Shown here one piece after another: positions 43,323 to 45,441 of a DNA stretch of 45,441 nt. Under the pieces are notes generated by a model, which was not told where the DNA came from, made no database searches, and saw only the letters and a list, made by a program, of their open reading frames with translations. The position numbers and the translations under genes are program-made. Where the stretch lies: NCBI GenBank assembly GCA_018267055.1, contig JAFDZF010000122.1:1-45441 (forward strand), read 5' to 3'. Positions within the stretch are counted from its first letter, which is position 1, and each line of letters begins with the position of its first letter. This stretch comes from Bacteroidota bacterium (lineage in GTDB: Bacteria; Bacteroidota; Bacteroidia; Flavobacteriales_F; PHOS-HE28).

Positions 43323-45441
43323 TCACGGCACCTGACCGTTGCGCACCTGTGTGGGCAGACCTCCGCCGATGCTCTGGAGGATGGGATCGCGGTCGTTCCC
43401 GGCCCCCGTGTACTTGATCATGGCGTCCATGTTCACATCGGCGGATGAATAGACCCCATTGACCACCTGGGTGGGTACCGACCCACCGATGGCCACCAGG
43501 ATGGGGTCGCGGTCATTGCCAGCGCCGGTGTAGGCGATGCGTGCATCCCGATGCACGTCACCCGTCCACAGCAATGCGCGCCCTCCCACCACCTTGCGCG
43601 CATCCACGCCATAGGCCATGGTCGTGGTCAGCGAAAGGTCGATCATCGTGGAGGCGGTGCCCACCGCGACCGCAGAGGCCGTCATCGCCCCCAGGTGGTT
43701 ACGGTGCTGGATAGCGATGTAATAGCTGCCCGCCGAGGCCGGCAAGCGCACCGGGGAAACGCCGTCCGTGCCCACCACGTCACCATCGCGCTGGAGCAGC
43801 GCGCAGGTCGAGGCAACGACCAGACCGGGCTGCGATGGATGGTGCAGCTCCACCACCACCCAATCCACGATGGCATTGGGGCCGGTGGCGGCCAGCACGG
43901 CGGAGGTCGTGGCCTCCCCGCCGCTTGAAGCATGGTCGTAGCCGAGCGCGGTATAGGGCTCGGTGAGCGGCACCAGCCCGGCCGTGCGCAGCGCATCGCT
44001 CATCAGGCCGGAAGCACTGTCGTAGGGACCATCGAGCAGCACTTTCGGGCGCAACTGCACCTGGTCCGCGCTGGCCACCGGGGTGTATTCCCACATGTCA
44101 TGGGTGCACGATGTCGTTCCGATCTCGCCGGCTCCTACATAAGCCTTGTTCCCCGCCACGAAGGCGAACGCCTGATCGCGCGGCACACCCCCGAAGTCCG
44201 CCTTCTGCGTCCAGGTGTCGGTGGCTGGATCATACTCCCAGAGGTCCTTGCGGTAGGCCCCATCATAGCCAGTGGCGATGTAGCCCTTGCCCCCGATGGT
44301 GAACGCGACCGCACCATAGCGCGCCGTGCCACCGAAATCGGCCTTTTGCGTCCATGTATCGGCCATGGGGTCATATGCCCACATGTCACGGTACACGACG
44401 CCCGCACCCACACCTGTGCCCACGTATACCTTGCCGCCGATGCGGAAGGCCACGGACTTTTGCCTGGCCCCTCCCGGGAAGGTGGCTTTCTGCGTCCAGG
44501 CATTGTTCGCGGGGTCGTATTGCCAGAGGTCGTTCTTCAGGGTGTTCGCATACGCGAGCCCCAGCCCCACATAGCCCTTGCCATTGGCGCTGAACCCCAC
44601 TCCCCAAGCGCGTCCGCCCGCGCTCGTGGGCATCGCAGCGGCGAACGACCACAGGTCGGTCCCCGGGTTGTAGCGCATGTTGTAATTGAAGTAGGACAGC
44701 ACGTCGCGGTAAACCCCACCCACTTTGTAGGCCTGTGTGCCGATGGTGAAGGTGGCCGATGCGTCGAAGTTGTACTCCGTTCCCGTACGCTTGGTCCACT
44801 GGCCCGTTGCGGGATCATACTGCCAGGCTTCCTGGGTGGGCCGGTTGATGCTTTGGGAACCCGCCACGAAGAAGCCCTTGCCCCCCATGCTGAACGCCCC
44901 GCAATCGCGCAGGTCCATGCCGCCCAGGTACTGCCGCGGCGTAAAGCTCGTGGTGGCCGGATCGAAGCACCAGAAATCATAGTAAGTCTTGGACCAATCG
45001 GAGTACAGATGTCCGCCGCCGATGTAGCCCTTGTTGCCGATCGCCAGCGCAAAGCCCCAATCGCGCCCACTGGTGTCGCCGAAACCGCCCATGTTGGTCC
45101 ACGTGTTGGCGACCGGATCGTAGGCATGGATGTTCCGGCTGATGTTGAACCCTTCCGCCCCGCATCCGGCGTATCCTTTCGATCCGATAGCGAAGGATAC
45201 CATGCGCATCCTCGCGCCCGGGAAATTGGCGCACGCCGCCCAGGTGTTCGTGGAGGGATCGTATCCGTAGGTCGTGTTCGTATACGTGTTGTCACCGGAA
45301 CCAACGGATGTGATGCCACCGGCCACATACCCCTTGCCGCCGACGGAGAAGGCCGCTGCCCGGGCGCGTGGTCCGGGCATGTCCGCCAGCTGCGTCCACG
45401 CGTTCGCCACCGGGTCGAACGACCAGAGGTCCTTCTTGTAC
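43323..45441 (-). CDS. Kelch-repeat surface protein with duplicated C-terminal module (5' end outside window)
   Basis: The frame is open to the right edge, so the start is missing; about 706 residues are visible. At least nine kelch-like repeats, each with Y-D-P-x-x-x-x-W and G-x-K-x-Y-x-x-x-G, form one or more propellers. They are followed by a domain with 'LLDGPYDSASGLMSD', 'DWVVVELHHPS', L-L-Q-R-D-G-D-V-V-G and A-I-Q-H-R-N-H-L-G, which I recognise from many long Bacteroidota surface proteins. The last ~60 residues hold two copies of a Y-T-G-A-G-N-D-R-D-P-I-L module with an S-A-D-V-N-M-D-A stretch before the second. No ordinary T9SS tail follows, so this ending may itself be the anchoring signal. 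Base composition is lower in G+C than most of the window. Confidence 0.85.
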   Translation of the reverse strand, partial: YKKDLWSFDPVANAWTQLADMPGPRARAAAFSVGGKGYVAGGITSVGSGDNTYTNTTYGYDPSTNTWAACANFPGARMRMVSFAIGSKGYAGCGAEGFNISRNIHAYDPVANTWTNMGGFGDTSGRDWGFALAIGNKGYIGGGHLYSDWSKTYYDFWCFDPATTSFTPRQYLGGMDLRDCGAFSMGGKGFFVAGSQSINRPTQEAWQYDPATGQWTKRTGTEYNFDASATFTIGTQAYKVGGVYRDVLSYFNYNMRYNPGTDLWSFAAAMPTSAGGRAWGVGFSANGKGYVGLGLAYANTLKNDLWQYDPANNAWTQKATFPGGARQKSVAFRIGGKVYVGTGVGAGVVYRDMWAYDPMADTWTQKADFGGTARYGAVAFTIGGKGYIATGYDGAYRKDLWEYDPATDTWTQKADFGGVPRDQAFAFVAGNKAYVGAGEIGTTSCTHDMWEYTPVASADQVQLRPKVLLDGPYDSASGLMSDALRTAGLVPLTEPYTALGYDHASSGGEATTSAVLAATGPNAIVDWVVVELHHPSQPGLVVASTCALLQRDGDVVGTDGVSPVRLPASAGSYYIAIQHRNHLGAMTASAVAVGTASTMIDLSLTTTMAYGVDARKVVGGRALLWTGDVHRDARIAYTGAGNDRDPILVAIGGSVPTQVVNGVYSSADVNMDAMIKYTGAGNDRDPILQSIGGGLPTQVRNGQVP

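Noticed and set aside
1-45441. tRNA, rRNA, CRISPR, insertion sequence or prophage
   Set aside because: No T-loop pattern, conserved rRNA stretch, regularly spaced repeat, transposase or phage gene was seen on either strand.

Overview
The window looks like chromosome from a high-GC (roughly two-thirds G+C by eye) member of the Bacteroidota, probably a Flavobacteriales-like lineage. The evidence is at least eight exported proteins with type IX secretion (T9SS) or gliding-type C-terminal sorting domains, signal peptides that nearly all end in Ala-Gln, TAnnTTTG-like promoter boxes, RNase Y and an FtsK of the Bacteroidota type. No rRNA, tRNA, CRISPR array, insertion sequence, integrase or plasmid gene was seen.

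Layout. 1-805 is the tail of a large surface protein. 839-18282 is a long run of small, mostly single-gene units on both strands: DinB-like, GNAT, three DUF1801-type proteins, three AraC-type regulators, VOC, DoxX, two AHSA1/SRPBCC proteins, NRDE, YjdM, a drug-type ABC exporter pair, an esterase, two methyltransferases, NTF2-like, DUF2461, a cupin, a membrane-anchored serine hydrolase, an epimerase and YjbR. Many resemble stress, detoxification or housekeeping accessory proteins. 19327-21298 holds two T9SS cargo proteins, one of them an exported intradiol dioxygenase. 21324-22987 (minus strand) is an Rrf2 regulator, thioesterase and peroxiredoxin cluster. 23063-25115 carries an acyltransferase and a nucleotide-sugar epimerase, both envelope-polysaccharide functions. 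25184-27405 (minus strand) is the core cluster coiled-coil protein, ZapA, RNase Y. 27575-32975 holds an M23 peptidase interrupted by a stop codon, a lipoprotein and FtsK. 33024-45441 is again rich in surface proteins: propeller-like, delta-60, a second exported intradiol dioxygenase, OmpA lipoprotein, a Cys/His peptidase-like protein, a JmjC-like cupin, a type B sorted adhesin and a kelch protein cut by the window edge.

The most striking global signal is regulatory. A box close to TAnCTTkG (the Bacteroidota -7 promoter element) lies upstream of most units, and in fourteen cases it ends exactly 4 nt before the start codon. This predicts transcription starting at or next to the first base of the start codon, that is, widespread leaderless mRNAs. 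The same rule helps to choose starts, predicts a GTG start for one AraC gene and supports a 40-residue membrane protein at 34627. The second notable theme is a pair of iron-dependent intradiol dioxygenases that carry Tat-like signal peptides and T9SS sorting tails. No complete new multi-gene defence or biosynthetic system was recognised.
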